Source: Faecalicatena contorta
GTDB taxonomy: Bacteria > Bacillota > Clostridia > Lachnospirales > Lachnospiraceae
DNA length: 64,000 bases
Direction: 5' to 3'
Assembly: GCF_021531975.1 (NCBI RefSeq)
Contig: NZ_JAFBIY010000006.1
Coordinates: 62,001 to 126,000 of the forward strand
Shown here one piece after another: positions 46,217 through 56,019 of this stretch. The notes under the pieces were generated by a model that was given only the letters and a program-made list of their open reading frames with translations, ran no database searches and was not told where the DNA came from. The position numbers and the translations under genes are program-made. Numbering within the stretch: position 1 is the first letter of the stretch; every line of letters starts with the position of its first letter.

Positions 46217-46765
46217 ATGAAAGCCACAGGAATTGTAAGACGTATCGATGATCTGGGCCGTGTAGTCATTCCCAAGGAGATTCGCCGGACACTTAGAATA
46301 CGGGAGGGTGATCCACTGGAAATTTTTACAGACAGAGAAGGAGAGATAATTTTGAAAAAATACTCTCCGATCGGAGAACTGTCTGCGCTTGCCGGGCAGT
46401 ATGCAGAGAGCCTGTCTCAGACAGTAGGGTGCCTTGTGTGTATCTGTGATATGGATCAGATCGTAGCGGCAGCAGGAAGCGGGAAAAAGGATATTCAGGA
46501 AAAATATATCAGCCGGGCGCTCCAGAAGCTTCTGGAAGAACGAAAAACCGTAATTGCAGAGAAATCAGATAAAAAGTATGTACGGATCGTCAGTGAGCAG
46601 GAAGAGGACTATGAGCAGGAAGTGATTGCTACGATCATATGTGAGGGTGATGTGATCGGCGGGGTGCTTCTGCTTGCAAAAGAGTCAAAGAAAAAGTTCG
46701 GTGAGCTGGAACAGAAGATGGCTTCCTGTGCGGCGGAATTTCTTGGAAGACAGATGGAACAGTAA
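46217..46765 (+). CDS. spoVT: Stage V sporulation regulator SpoVT
   Basis: A 182-residue forespore transcription regulator. The N-terminal AbrB-type DNA-binding domain reads KATGIVRRIDDLGRVVIPKEIRR, and the rest is a GAF-like regulatory domain. It adjusts sigma-G-dependent gene expression. GGAGG (46201-46205) is 11 nt before ATG 46217. A sigma-G-like promoter precedes it. Confidence 0.95.
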   Translation: MKATGIVRRIDDLGRVVIPKEIRRTLRIREGDPLEIFTDREGEIILKKYSPIGELSALAGQYAESLSQTVGCLVCICDMDQIVAAAGSGKKDIQEKYISRALQKLLEERKTVIAEKSDKKYVRIVSEQEEDYEQEVIATIICEGDVIGGVLLLAKESKKKFGELEQKMASCAAEFLGRQMEQ

Positions 46766-46822
46766 TTTTGTAATAAAGCAGTAATCCCTTTCATATCTTG
46801 TGATAGGTAAGGGAGGGATGAA

Positions 46823-47197
46823 ATGGAAAGACAAGTCCGAAAAGATTCAAAGGTCATGTGGATGCTTAAGGCGCTGTTGGTTTCTTATGTGGTTACAGGA
46901 TTATTATTGTTGCTTCTGACGCTGCTTCTTTATAAATTTGAGCTGAATGAAAAGGCAGTTTCGGCAGGGATTATTGCAATCTATGTGGTTTCAACGCTTA
47001 TTGGGGGAATCATCATGGGTAAGACGGCAAAAGTAAAGAGATTTGTGTGGGGGATCAGTCTTGGGATCATCTACTTTGCCATGCTTCTTCTGATTACGCT
47101 GGGAGTTTATCATACGCTGAATGGTAATGCGGCAAATCTTATGACAACCTTTGTCCTCTGCGCAGGTGGAGGTATGATCGGAGGCATGATCTCATAA
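46823..47197 (+). CDS. TIGR04086 family membrane protein
   Basis: A 124-residue protein with four membrane helices and glycine-rich turns (GGIIMGKTAKVK and GGGMIGGMIS), matching the TIGR04086 pattern of small clostridial membrane proteins near yajC, secDF and SCIFF genes. Function unknown. It precedes the SCIFF peptide gene. GGGAGGG precedes ATG 46823. Confidence 0.85.
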   Translation: MERQVRKDSKVMWMLKALLVSYVVTGLLLLLLTLLLYKFELNEKAVSAGIIAIYVVSTLIGGIIMGKTAKVKRFVWGISLGIIYFAMLLLITLGVYHTLNGNAANLMTTFVLCAGGGMIGGMIS

Positions 47198-47218
47198 TCA
47201 TAATAACATATAAAATGA

Positions 47219-47247
47219 TTGCGAAATTGATGTCAAGATGATATAAT
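47219..47247 (+). promoter_or_regulatory. Promoter of scfA
   Basis: TTGCGA (47219-47224), 17-bp spacer, TATAAT (47242-47247), 38 bp before the peptide gene. Confidence 0.65.
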
Positions 47248-47285
47248 AGCATAAGCTAAGCAAAGGTTAAGGAGGATGTGTTATC

Positions 47286-47429
47286 ATGAAACATGTAAAA
47301 ACATTAAATACACAGACAATGAACAACAACATCAAAAAGAGCGGATGCGGCGAATGCCAGACATCATGCCAGTCTGCATGCAAGACTTCCTGTACAGTTG
47401 GAAATCAGACATGTGAGCAGAAGAAATAA
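47286..47429 (+). CDS. scfA: SCIFF ranthipeptide precursor (six cysteines in forty-five residues)
   Basis: A 47-residue peptide with six cysteines at 21, 24, 28, 32, 36 and 43 and the conserved leader MKHVKTLNTQTMNNNIKKSG. This is the precursor of the SCIFF ribosomally made peptide, in which a radical-SAM enzyme forms Cys-to-carbon thioether links. AAGGAGG lies about 9 nt before ATG 47286. A terminator-like hairpin separates it from the maturase gene. The mature function is unknown in general. Confidence 0.95.
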   Translation: MKHVKTLNTQTMNNNIKKSGCGECQTSCQSACKTSCTVGNQTCEQKK

Positions 47430-47454
47430 TCTTTAAAGATGCAATGTAATGGGG

Positions 47455-47480
47455 CAGCGGCCTTCAGGGTCGCTGTTTTT
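47455..47480 (+). terminator. Attenuator-like terminator between scfA and scfB
   Basis: An 8-bp stem with one G-T pair (CAGCGGCC with GGTCGCTG, loop TTCAG) followed by five T. It probably sets peptide mRNA in excess over maturase mRNA. Confidence 0.8.
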
Positions 47481-47515
47481 CGTTGTTGAAAACAAAGAGA
47501 AAACGAAAGGGGTAT

Positions 47516-48910
47516 ATGGCTTTGATTCACCAGTATCAGAGTAATGGATACAATATCGTCATGGATGTCATAAGTGGCTCTGTCCATGTGGTTGATGATA
47601 TATGTTATGATGTGATTGCCTGCCTTAATGAAAAAGGCATTGATTATACGGCGGAAGAGCTGGGAAGTCCTTCTGTTAAGAAAGAATTAGAAGAAAGATT
47701 AACAGACCGATATGAACAGACAGATATTCAGGAAGCGCTGCAGGATATTATAGAGCTTACGGCCGCAGGACAGTTATTTGTAAAAGACACCTATGAATGT
47801 CTGATTGATGCAGTTAAGCAGAGAAAGACGGTAGTGAAGGCTCTCTGCCTGCATATTGCGCATGACTGTAACCTTGCCTGCAAATATTGCTTTGCAGAAG
47901 AGGGAGAGTATCATGGAAGACGTGCGCTCATGAGTTATGAAGTGGGGAAAAAGGCTCTGGATTTTCTGATCGCCAATTCGGGTAACCGCCGCAACCTTGA
48001 GGTGGATTTCTTTGGCGGAGAACCGCTGATGAACTGGCAGGTGGTAAAAGATCTTGTGGCATACGGAAGAGAACAGGAGAAGATTCATGACAAGCATTTC
48101 CGTTTTACGGTCACAACAAATGGTGTGCTTCTGAATGATGAGATTCAGGAGTTTATCAATAAAGAAATGGACAATGTAGTTTTAAGTCTGGATGGGCGAA
48201 AGGAAGTCAATGACAGGATGCGCCCGTTCCGTAATGGAAAGGGAAGCTATGATCTCATCGTCCCGAAGTTTCAGAAGCTTGCGGACAGCAGGAATCAGGA
48301 GAAGTATTACATACGTGGTACGTTTACAAGAAATAATCTGGATTTTGCAGAAGATATTCTACATTTTGCTGATCTTGGCTTCAAACAGATGTCTATTGAA
48401 CCGGTAGTCGGAGATGAGACAGATCCTTATGCGATCCGTGAAGAAGATCTTCCGAAGATTATGGAAGAATATGACCGACTTGCGAAGATCATGATCGAGA
48501 AAGAAAAGGAAGGAAAAGGTTTCAATTTCTTCCATTTTATGATAGACTTAGACGGTGGGCCGTGTGTGGCAAAACGTTTGTCAGGATGCGGTTCCGGTAC
48601 AGAATATCTGGCAGTTACCCCATGGGGAGATTTTTATCCTTGTCACCAGTTTGTAGGACATGAGGAATTTCTTATGGGTAATGTCGATGAAGGAATTACG
48701 AGACCGGAGATTGCAGATGATTTCCGGAGCTGTAACGTATATTCAAAAGAAAAGTGCAGAAACTGTTTCGCAAAATTTTATTGCAGCGGTGGATGTATGG
48801 CGAATTCCTATAATTTCCATGGAACGATTCATGATGCATATGATATCGGTTGTGAGATGCAGAGAAAACGTGTGGAATGTGCGATTATGATAAAAGCGGC
48901 TTTATCATAG
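47516..48910 (+). CDS. scfB: SCIFF maturase, radical SAM/SPASM enzyme
   Basis: A 464-residue radical-SAM peptide-modifying enzyme. The N-terminal ~90 residues form the peptide-recognition region, the SAM-cluster motif CNLACKYC has Cys118, Cys122 and Cys125, and the C-terminal SPASM region has the expected cysteines (CGSGTEYLAVTPWGDFYPC and CRNCFAKFYCSGGC). It installs thioether bonds in the adjacent SCIFF peptide. ATG 47516 follows AAAGG. Confidence 0.95.
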   Translation: MALIHQYQSNGYNIVMDVISGSVHVVDDICYDVIACLNEKGIDYTAEELGSPSVKKELEERLTDRYEQTDIQEALQDIIELTAAGQLFVKDTYECLIDAVKQRKTVVKALCLHIAHDCNLACKYCFAEEGEYHGRRALMSYEVGKKALDFLIANSGNRRNLEVDFFGGEPLMNWQVVKDLVAYGREQEKIHDKHFRFTVTTNGVLLNDEIQEFINKEMDNVVLSLDGRKEVNDRMRPFRNGKGSYDLIVPKFQKLADSRNQEKYYIRGTFTRNNLDFAEDILHFADLGFKQMSIEPVVGDETDPYAIREEDLPKIMEEYDRLAKIMIEKEKEGKGFNFFHFMIDLDGGPCVAKRLSGCGSGTEYLAVTPWGDFYPCHQFVGHEEFLMGNVDEGITRPEIADDFRSCNVYSKEKCRNCFAKFYCSGGCMANSYNFHGTIHDAYDIGCEMQRKRVECAIMIKAALS

Positions 48911-48951
48911 CAGTAGGATGAGTCTAGAAGAAGACAGAAAGGAAGTAAATC

Positions 48952-51201
48952 ATGAAAAAGAGTAAAGGCGTACTTAGTCTTGTTGTGACGGCAGCTTTGA
49001 TTGTTCTGCTTGCATTCACAACAGCAGTTGGTTTTGGTGAGTCGCATACCGGAGCAGCCAAGAACATTAAATTAGGTCTGGATCTTGCCGGAGGTGTCAG
49101 CATCACTTATCAGGTAAAGGATAAGAATCCGACAGCTGAAGAGATGAGTGATACCATCTACAAGCTTCAGAAGCGTGTAGAGCAGTACAGTACAGAATCA
49201 AGCGTATATCAGGAAGGTGACGACCGTATTAATATTGAGATTCCGGGCGTATCTGATGCAAATGAGATCCTGGATGAACTGGGCCAGCCGGGTTCTCTGT
49301 ACTTTATCGCGCAGACAGGAAGTGATGGTACAGATAACTATTCAATGATCAATTCTACTGGTGATGCTGCGCAGGATTATCAGTTGAATAAGACAATTGA
49401 AGAGCTGGAAGCAGACGGTTCTATCGTTCTTACCGGTAATGATGTTAAGAGTGCACAGGCAGGCACAAGGGAAGACAGTCTTACCGGTGCGAAAGAGAAT
49501 GTTGTAGCTCTTACATTTACAGAAGAAGGAACAGAGAAATTTGCTGAAGCTACAAAGAGTGCATATGAGGCCGGACAGACAATCGCAATATATTATGATG
49601 GTGCATTTGCAAGTGTTCCGAGAGTGAATAATGCGATTGAGAACGGACAGGCAGAGATTACAGGAAGCAGTACATATGAGGAAGCTGAGGCACTGGCCTC
49701 CACAATTCGTATTGGTGGACTGAAACTGGAATTAGAGGAACTCCGTTCTAACGTAGTAGGAGCGCAGCTTGGCGAGCAGGCAATCAGTACCAGTTTAAAG
49801 GCAGGTGCTATTGGTCTTATCATCGTATTCCTGTTTATGATTTTTGTATATTACCTTCCGGGACTTGCATCCAGTCTTGCACTTATTATTTATACAGGTC
49901 TTGTGATCGTAATACTGAATGCATTTGAGGTAACACTGACGCTGCCTGGTATTGCAGGTATTATCCTGAGTATCGGTATGGCAGTAGATGCAAATGTTAT
50001 CATCTTTGCCCGTGTAAGAGAAGAGATGACACGGGGCAAGAGTGTTAAGAATGCACTGAAAACAGGTTTCCAGAAAGCATTGTCTGCGATTGTTGACGGT
50101 AATATTACTACATTGATCGCAGCAGCCGTATTGTGGATAAAGGGTTCTGGTACAGTGAAGGGCTTTGCACAGACACTGGCGATCGGTATTGTCGTGTCCA
50201 TGTTTACAGCGCTTGTTATTACCCGTATGATCGTATATGCATTCTATGCAGTAGGACTTAGAAGTGAGAAGCTTTATTACCGTCCGAAGAAGGAACGTAA
50301 ACCGATTGATTTTCTTGGAAAGAAGAAAGTGTTTTTTGCTGCTTCTGCAGCTGTCATCGTGATCGGTCTGGCATTTATGGGAATCAATGCTTCCAAAGGA
50401 AATGGCGCTTTTTCATATGGCCTTGAATTTGAAGGTGGTACTTCAACAAATGTAACCTTCAACGAAGATTATTCTATTGAAGAAATTGACGAAAAGATCG
50501 TTCCGGTTGTAGAAGAAGTGACTGGAGATGCGAATGTGCAGACTCAGAAGGTGGCAGGAACGAATCAGGTTATCATCAAAACGGTTACACTTGATCTGGA
50601 TAAACGTGAAGCACTGAATCAGGCACTGGTAGACAAGTTCCAGGTAAATGCAGATGAGATCACAGCTGAGAATATCAGCTCTACAGTCAGCAGCGAGATG
50701 CGTCAGGATGCAGTTATTGCGGTTATCGTAGCAACAATCTTCATGCTGCTTTACATCTGGCTCCGCTTTAAAGATATCTGCTTTGCAACAAGTGCGGTTA
50801 CTGCTCTTTTACATGACGTGTTTGTTGTGCTTGCATTCTACGCTGTGGCAAGAATTTCTGTCGGCAATACATTTATCGCATGTATGCTGACGATTGTGGG
50901 TTATTCTATCAATGCTACGATCGTTATCTTTGACCGTATCCGAGAGGAACTGCATTATAAGACGAGAACAACAGATCTTGCAGAAGTGGTAAATAAGAGT
51001 ATCACACAGACACTTACCAGAAGTATCTATACATCACTGACAACTTTCATTATGGTTGCTGTGCTGTTTGTTCTTGGTGTAAGTTCAATTAAAGAATTTG
51101 CACTGCCTCTGATGGTAGGTATCGTTTGCGGTGGTTATTCATCTGTATGTATCACAGGTGCTTTGTGGTTCGTTATGAAGAAGCTGGGTAAGAATAAATA
51201 A
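48952..51201 (+). CDS. secDF: SecDF protein-export membrane subunit (fused)
   Basis: A 749-residue fusion of SecD and SecF, with 12 predicted membrane helices and two large outer loops. The SecD part has GLDLAGGVSITYQV and the helix block GIILSIGMAVDANVIIFARVREE; the SecF part has YGLEFEGGTSTNV and TIVGYSINATIVIFDRIREE. It uses the proton motive force to complete protein export. GGAAG precedes ATG 48952. SCIFF genes commonly neighbour secDF in Clostridia. Confidence 0.96.
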   Translation: MKKSKGVLSLVVTAALIVLLAFTTAVGFGESHTGAAKNIKLGLDLAGGVSITYQVKDKNPTAEEMSDTIYKLQKRVEQYSTESSVYQEGDDRINIEIPGVSDANEILDELGQPGSLYFIAQTGSDGTDNYSMINSTGDAAQDYQLNKTIEELEADGSIVLTGNDVKSAQAGTREDSLTGAKENVVALTFTEEGTEKFAEATKSAYEAGQTIAIYYDGAFASVPRVNNAIENGQAEITGSSTYEEAEALASTIRIGGLKLELEELRSNVVGAQLGEQAISTSLKAGAIGLIIVFLFMIFVYYLPGLASSLALIIYTGLVIVILNAFEVTLTLPGIAGIILSIGMAVDANVIIFARVREEMTRGKSVKNALKTGFQKALSAIVDGNITTLIAAAVLWIKGSGTVKGFAQTLAIGIVVSMFTALVITRMIVYAFYAVGLRSEKLYYRPKKERKPIDFLGKKKVFFAASAAVIVIGLAFMGINASKGNGAFSYGLEFEGGTSTNVTFNEDYSIEEIDEKIVPVVEEVTGDANVQTQKVAGTNQVIIKTVTLDLDKREALNQALVDKFQVNADEITAENISSTVSSEMRQDAVIAVIVATIFMLLYIWLRFKDICFATSAVTALLHDVFVVLAFYAVARISVGNTFIACMLTIVGYSINATIVIFDRIREELHYKTRTTDLAEVVNKSITQTLTRSIYTSLTTFIMVAVLFVLGVSSIKEFALPLMVGIVCGGYSSVCITGALWFVMKKLGKNK

Positions 51202-51222
51202 GAATAAGAAAACGATAAAGAC

Positions 51223-51276
51223 AGCAGGAGCAAGGAATGCAGTCATCAGACGGTGTTCCCTGCTCCTGTGATTTTA
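51223..51276 (+). terminator. Terminator-like hairpin between secDF and recJ
   Basis: A 13-position stem with one mismatch (CAGGAGCAAGGAA with TTCCCTGCTCCTG), an 18-nt loop and a short T run. Confidence 0.6.
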
Positions 51277-51297
51277 TATCAGATTGGGAGACAGATG

Positions 51298-53010
51298 ATG
51301 GAACAGTGGGTTTTACTCAGAAAAGGAGCTGATTTTGAAGCGATCGCGAGGAAATATCATATCAGTCCCAGACTGGCATCTCTCATTCGTAATCGTGAAA
51401 TTACAGATGATGCTAAGATGGAACGATATTTGAATGGAACGATCGCGGATCTTTATGACGGTATGCTGCTTAAGGATATGGACCGTGCAGTAGAGATTCT
51501 GGCAGAGAAAATAAAAGAGCAGAAGAAGATACGTGTCATAGGGGATTATGATATCGATGGTGTGAATGCAACCTATATTCTGCTGGAAGGTCTGGAAGGT
51601 CTGGGTGCTGATGTGGACAGTGATATACCGGATCGAATGCGGGATGGATATGGGCTGAATATGACGCTTGTTGAGCGGGCATATGAAGCAGGTGTTGATA
51701 CCATCATTACCTGTGATAACGGGATTGCCGCTTCAGAGGAGATTGCTTATGGAAAGAGATTGGGTATGACGATTGTTGTAACCGATCATCATGAAGTGCC
51801 ATATGAAGAGGAAGAGGGGAAAAAGATTTATAAGCTTCCGCCGGCCGATGCGATTGTTGATCCAAAACAACAGGGATGTACCTATCCATTTGACGGGCTT
51901 TGTGGTGCGGCAGTTGCATATAAACTGATCGAGGCACTTTACGAAGTATCTGGAAAAGATGCCTGTGACGTAGATTATCTGATTCAAAATGTGGCAATAG
52001 CTACGGTAGGGGATGTTATGGATCTTGTAGATGAGAATCGGATATTTGTAAAAGAAGGGCTTGCTATGTTAAGCAGAACTTCGAATCCGGGTCTTCGGGC
52101 ACTGATCGAATGTACAGGACTTGACAGGGGAAATATCAGTGCATATCATATCGGATTTATTCTTGGACCGTGTCTGAATGCCAGCGGGCGACTGGATACA
52201 GCGAAACGTGCACTTGCGCTTTTCCGGGCAGAAACAAAGAAAGAGGCAGACATGCTGGCGGGGGAATTGAAAGCATTGAATGACAGCCGCAAGAACATGA
52301 CGGTTGAAGCGACAGAGCAGGCGATCCGGCAGGTGGAAGAAAAATACATGGAAGACAGAGTCCTTGTGGTTTACCTCCCGGATTGTCATGAAAGTCTTGC
52401 GGGTATCGTTGCGGGGCGCGTGCGTGAACGATTCTATCGACCGGTGTTTGTGCTGACAGACGCAGAAAATAGTGTGAAAGGATCCGGACGTTCTATTGAA
52501 GCCTACGCAATGTATGAAGAACTGAACCGGTGTAAAAATCTTCTTACAAAATACGGAGGACACCGCATGGCAGCAGGACTTTCGCTTAATAAAGAAAATG
52601 TAGATATGTTCCGGAAGATGCTCAATGAGAACTGTACACTTGGGGAAAAGGAACTGACGGAGAAGGTAGTAATTGATATGGAGATGCCATTTTCCTGTGT
52701 GACAGAACCATTTGTAGAAGAACTTTTACTGCTGGAGCCGTTTGGTAAAGGAAATACAAAGCCAATATTTGCTGCCCGTGATATTGAACTTTCAGATGTC
52801 CGGGTGATCGGAAAAAATAAAAATGTGATAAAAGCACTGGCAAGAGATAAAAATGGAACAAGAATGGACGCTTTGTATTTTGGAGATGTGGAAAAGTTTC
52901 TTCATGTGTATGAAAAGAAAGGCGGGAAAATGATGCTCACATATTATCCGGGCATAAATGAATATCTGGGACAGAAAAAGCCGCAGATTACGATCACGCA
53001 TTATCAATAG
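51298..53010 (+). CDS. recJ: Single-stranded-DNA-specific exonuclease RecJ
   Basis: A 570-residue DHH-family 5'-3' exonuclease in recombination and repair. The phosphoesterase motifs DYDIDG (83-88), TCDNG and TDHHE are present, then DHHA1 and an OB-like C-terminal region. ATG 51298 or 51295 follows GGGAG; a longer in-frame start in the secDF-recJ hairpin is unlikely. The order secDF-recJ-apt-relA is conserved in Clostridia. Confidence 0.95.
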   Translation: MEQWVLLRKGADFEAIARKYHISPRLASLIRNREITDDAKMERYLNGTIADLYDGMLLKDMDRAVEILAEKIKEQKKIRVIGDYDIDGVNATYILLEGLEGLGADVDSDIPDRMRDGYGLNMTLVERAYEAGVDTIITCDNGIAASEEIAYGKRLGMTIVVTDHHEVPYEEEEGKKIYKLPPADAIVDPKQQGCTYPFDGLCGAAVAYKLIEALYEVSGKDACDVDYLIQNVAIATVGDVMDLVDENRIFVKEGLAMLSRTSNPGLRALIECTGLDRGNISAYHIGFILGPCLNASGRLDTAKRALALFRAETKKEADMLAGELKALNDSRKNMTVEATEQAIRQVEEKYMEDRVLVVYLPDCHESLAGIVAGRVRERFYRPVFVLTDAENSVKGSGRSIEAYAMYEELNRCKNLLTKYGGHRMAAGLSLNKENVDMFRKMLNENCTLGEKELTEKVVIDMEMPFSCVTEPFVEELLLLEPFGKGNTKPIFAARDIELSDVRVIGKNKNVIKALARDKNGTRMDALYFGDVEKFLHVYEKKGGKMMLTYYPGINEYLGQKKPQITITHYQ

Positions 53011-53016
53011 AATTGT

Positions 53017-53045
53017 TTGAAAGTTCGACAAATTAATGTTATACT
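53017..53045 (+). promoter_or_regulatory. Promoter of apt-relA with a Spo0A-type box
   Basis: TTGAAA (53017-53022), 17 bp, TATACT (53040-53045). The spacer contains TTCGACA (53024-53030), the reverse of the 0A box TGTCGAA. Confidence 0.6.
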
Positions 53046-53089
53046 AAAGAGTAGTTTTAGCATAAATTCAGGGAATGGAGAGATAGAAT

Positions 53090-53614
53090 ATGAAAAAGAT
53101 AGAAGAATATGTAAGAAGTATTCCGGATTTTCCGGAGCCGGGCATCATTTTCAGAGACGTAACAAGCGTTCTGCAGGATGCAGATGGACTTAAGCTTGCG
53201 ATCGACAGCATGCAGGAGAAGCTTGCCGGTGTAGATTTTGATGTAGTCGTTGGACCGGAGTCCCGTGGATTTATTTTTGGTGTTCCGATTGCATATAATC
53301 TTCATAAGCCGTTTATTCCAATCCGCAAGAAGGGAAAACTTCCTTGTGAGACAGTTTCTGTAGAGTATGCCCTTGAATATGGAACAGCTGAGCTGGAGAT
53401 TCACAAAGATGCAATTCATGAAGGCCAGAAAGTGGTTATCATTGATGATCTGATGGCTACCGGAGGAACAACGGAAGCGATGATCAAGCTGGTAGAGAGC
53501 CTGGGTGGTACGGTTGTAAAGACTGTATTTCTTATGGAACTTGCAGGTCTTGAAGGACGTAAGAAACTTGCCGGCCAAGATGTTGATTCAGTGATTATCT
53601 ATCCGGGAAAATAA
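53090..53614 (+). CDS. apt: Adenine phosphoribosyltransferase
   Basis: Salvages adenine to AMP with PRPP. A 174-residue enzyme with the PRPP-binding motif VVIIDDLMATGGTT and the N-terminal SIPDFPEPGIIFRD pattern of bacterial Apt. ATG 53090 follows GGAGAGA. relA begins about 33 bp later. The promoter may respond to Spo0A. Confidence 0.97.
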   Translation: MKKIEEYVRSIPDFPEPGIIFRDVTSVLQDADGLKLAIDSMQEKLAGVDFDVVVGPESRGFIFGVPIAYNLHKPFIPIRKKGKLPCETVSVEYALEYGTAELEIHKDAIHEGQKVVIIDDLMATGGTTEAMIKLVESLGGTVVKTVFLMELAGLEGRKKLAGQDVDSVIIYPGK

Positions 53615-53647
53615 AGAGACGAAAAAATGAGGGAAGGAGGCAATGAT

Positions 53648-55996
53648 ATGTCAGACAAAATAACAACATATGAATCACTGGATGACCGTATCGCACCAGA
53701 AGCGCTTACGTCTGATCTGGGGAAGGGACTTGCGATTGTAGACGGGCATGCAGTAAAGGCACCGGACAATTATGAAGACCCTGACAAGCTTTATGACATG
53801 TTGATTGCCCGTATCCGAAAATATCACCCGTCAACAGATGTCAGTATGATTGAGAATGCATATCATCTGGCCAGAGAGGCACATGGTGAACAGTATCGTA
53901 AGTCGGGAGAACCATATATTATTCATCCACTTTGGGTTGCAATCATTCTTGCCGATCTGGAAATGGATAAGGAAACAATTGTTGCGGCAATATTGCATGA
54001 TGTTGTAGAGGATACAGAGTATAGTGAAGAAGATATCCGTAAGATGTTCGGAGATGAAGTAGCACTTCTTGTAAATGGTGTTACCAAGCTTGGAAGATTG
54101 TCTTATTCATCGGATAAGCTGGAAGTGCAGGCAGAAAACCTGCGTAAGATGTTCCTTGCCATGGCAAAGGATATCCGTGTCATTATTATTAAGCTTGCAG
54201 ACCGTTTACATAATATGCGTACACTGCAGTTTATGACACCTGCGAAGCAGAAGGAAAAAGCGAAAGAGACGATGGACATTTATGCCCCTATCGCGCAGCG
54301 TCTGGGTATTTCCAAGATCAAGACGGAACTCGATGACCTGGCGCTTAAGTATTCGCAGCCGGAAGTCTTCTTTGATCTGGTAGACCAGATCAATGCCAGA
54401 AAGACGGAAAGAGAAGAGTTCGTTCAACAGATAGTTGAGGAAGTATCGAAACATATGAAGAATGCGAATATCAAGGCTGATGTGAATGGCCGTGTAAAAC
54501 ATTTCTTCAGTATTTATAAGAAAATGGTGAATCAGGATAAGACCGTAGATCAGATATACGATCTGTTTGCGGTACGAATCATTGTGGATTCTGTAAAAGA
54601 CTGTTACGCGGCACTTGGTGTTATTCATGAGATGTATACACCGATTCCGGGGCGTTTTAAGGATTATATTGCAATGCCGAAGCCCAATATGTATCAGTCA
54701 CTTCACACAACGCTTATGAGTTCCGTGGGCCAGCCATTTGAAATTCAGATACGTACGGTGGAGATGCATAAGACTGCGGAATATGGTATTGCTGCACACT
54801 GGAAATATAAGGAATCCAATGACGGAAAGAAGAGTGTACAGGCGCAGGAGGAAGAGAAGTTAAGCTGGCTGAGACAGATCCTGGAGTGGCAGCGTGACAT
54901 GTCAGATAACAGAGAGTTCCTGAATCTTATAAAGGGCGATCTGGACTTGTTTGCTGAAGATGTATATTGCTTTACTCCACAGGGAGATGTCAAGAATCTG
55001 CCGAATGGTTCTACGCCGATTGATTTTGCCTATGCGATCCACAGTGCTGTCGGCAACAAGATGGTAGGCGCCAGAGTAAATGGTAAGCTTGTTAATATCG
55101 ATTATAAGATTCAGAATGGTGACAGAATAGAGATTCTGACTTCGCAGAATTCCCGCGGTCCAAGCCGTGACTGGCTGAACGTGGTCAAGAGTACACAGGC
55201 AAATAATAAGATCAATCAGTGGTTCAAGAAAGAGTTTAAAGAAGAAAATATCATCAAAGGGAAAGAGCTTATATTAGCATACTGCAAAGCGAAGAACCTG
55301 AATATAACAGACATTCTGCAGGGAAAATATCAGGAGATCGTTCAGAAAAAGTATGGATTCAAAGACTGGGATTCGGTACTTGCGGCCATCGGTCATGGCG
55401 GACTCAAGGAAGGTCAGGTCGTGAACCGTCTTGCAGAAGAGTATGGCAAAGAACATAAGCAGGAGATCACTGACGAAGTTGTTCTTGAAAGAGTGGCAGA
55501 AGCTGCGAAGAATAAAGTGCATATTGCCAAATCCAAAAGCGGTATCGTTGTCAAGGGCATTGATGATATGGCAGTTCGTTTTTCCAGATGCTGTAATCCG
55601 GTACCGGGTGATGAAATCGTAGGATTTGTGACAAGAGGCCGGGGAATGTCTATTCACCGTACCGATTGTGTGAACATCATTCATCTGACGGAAGCAGAAC
55701 GTGCAAGGTTGATCGATGCAGAGTGGGAGAGTGATGTTGCAGAGGAATCCGGTGGACAGTACCTGGCGGAGATTAAAATGTATGCTTATGACAAGAAGGG
55801 ACTTCTTATGGAAATATCCCGTATATTTACAGAATCTAATGTAGATGTGAAGTCAATGAATATACGTACCAGCAAGCAGGGAAAAGCTACAGTCGAGACA
55901 GGATTTATCGTACACGGAAGGGAAGAACTGTCACGGATCATCGGAAAGCTCAGACAGCTTGAAGGTATCATAGATATTGAAAGAACAACAGGTTAG
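53648..55996 (+). CDS. relA: Bifunctional (p)ppGpp synthetase/hydrolase
   Basis: Makes and degrades the stringent-response alarmone (p)ppGpp. A 782-residue Rel protein with the HD hydrolase domain (HD at 117-118 in ILHDVVEDT), the synthetase domain (GRFKDYIAMPKPNMYQSLHTT), TGS, a helical/zinc-finger region with RCCNPVPGDEIVGF and a C-terminal ACT domain. AAGGAGG precedes ATG 53648; an upstream start in the same frame is unlikely. Confidence 0.97.
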   Translation: MSDKITTYESLDDRIAPEALTSDLGKGLAIVDGHAVKAPDNYEDPDKLYDMLIARIRKYHPSTDVSMIENAYHLAREAHGEQYRKSGEPYIIHPLWVAIILADLEMDKETIVAAILHDVVEDTEYSEEDIRKMFGDEVALLVNGVTKLGRLSYSSDKLEVQAENLRKMFLAMAKDIRVIIIKLADRLHNMRTLQFMTPAKQKEKAKETMDIYAPIAQRLGISKIKTELDDLALKYSQPEVFFDLVDQINARKTEREEFVQQIVEEVSKHMKNANIKADVNGRVKHFFSIYKKMVNQDKTVDQIYDLFAVRIIVDSVKDCYAALGVIHEMYTPIPGRFKDYIAMPKPNMYQSLHTTLMSSVGQPFEIQIRTVEMHKTAEYGIAAHWKYKESNDGKKSVQAQEEEKLSWLRQILEWQRDMSDNREFLNLIKGDLDLFAEDVYCFTPQGDVKNLPNGSTPIDFAYAIHSAVGNKMVGARVNGKLVNIDYKIQNGDRIEILTSQNSRGPSRDWLNVVKSTQANNKINQWFKKEFKEENIIKGKELILAYCKAKNLNITDILQGKYQEIVQKKYGFKDWDSVLAAIGHGGLKEGQVVNRLAEEYGKEHKQEITDEVVLERVAEAAKNKVHIAKSKSGIVVKGIDDMAVRFSRCCNPVPGDEIVGFVTRGRGMSIHRTDCVNIIHLTEAERARLIDAEWESDVAEESGGQYLAEIKMYAYDKKGLLMEISRIFTESNVDVKSMNIRTSKQGKATVETGFIVHGREELSRIIGKLRQLEGIIDIERTTG

Positions 55997-56019
55997 AACC
56001 GGAAAGGATGTTCGCTATT

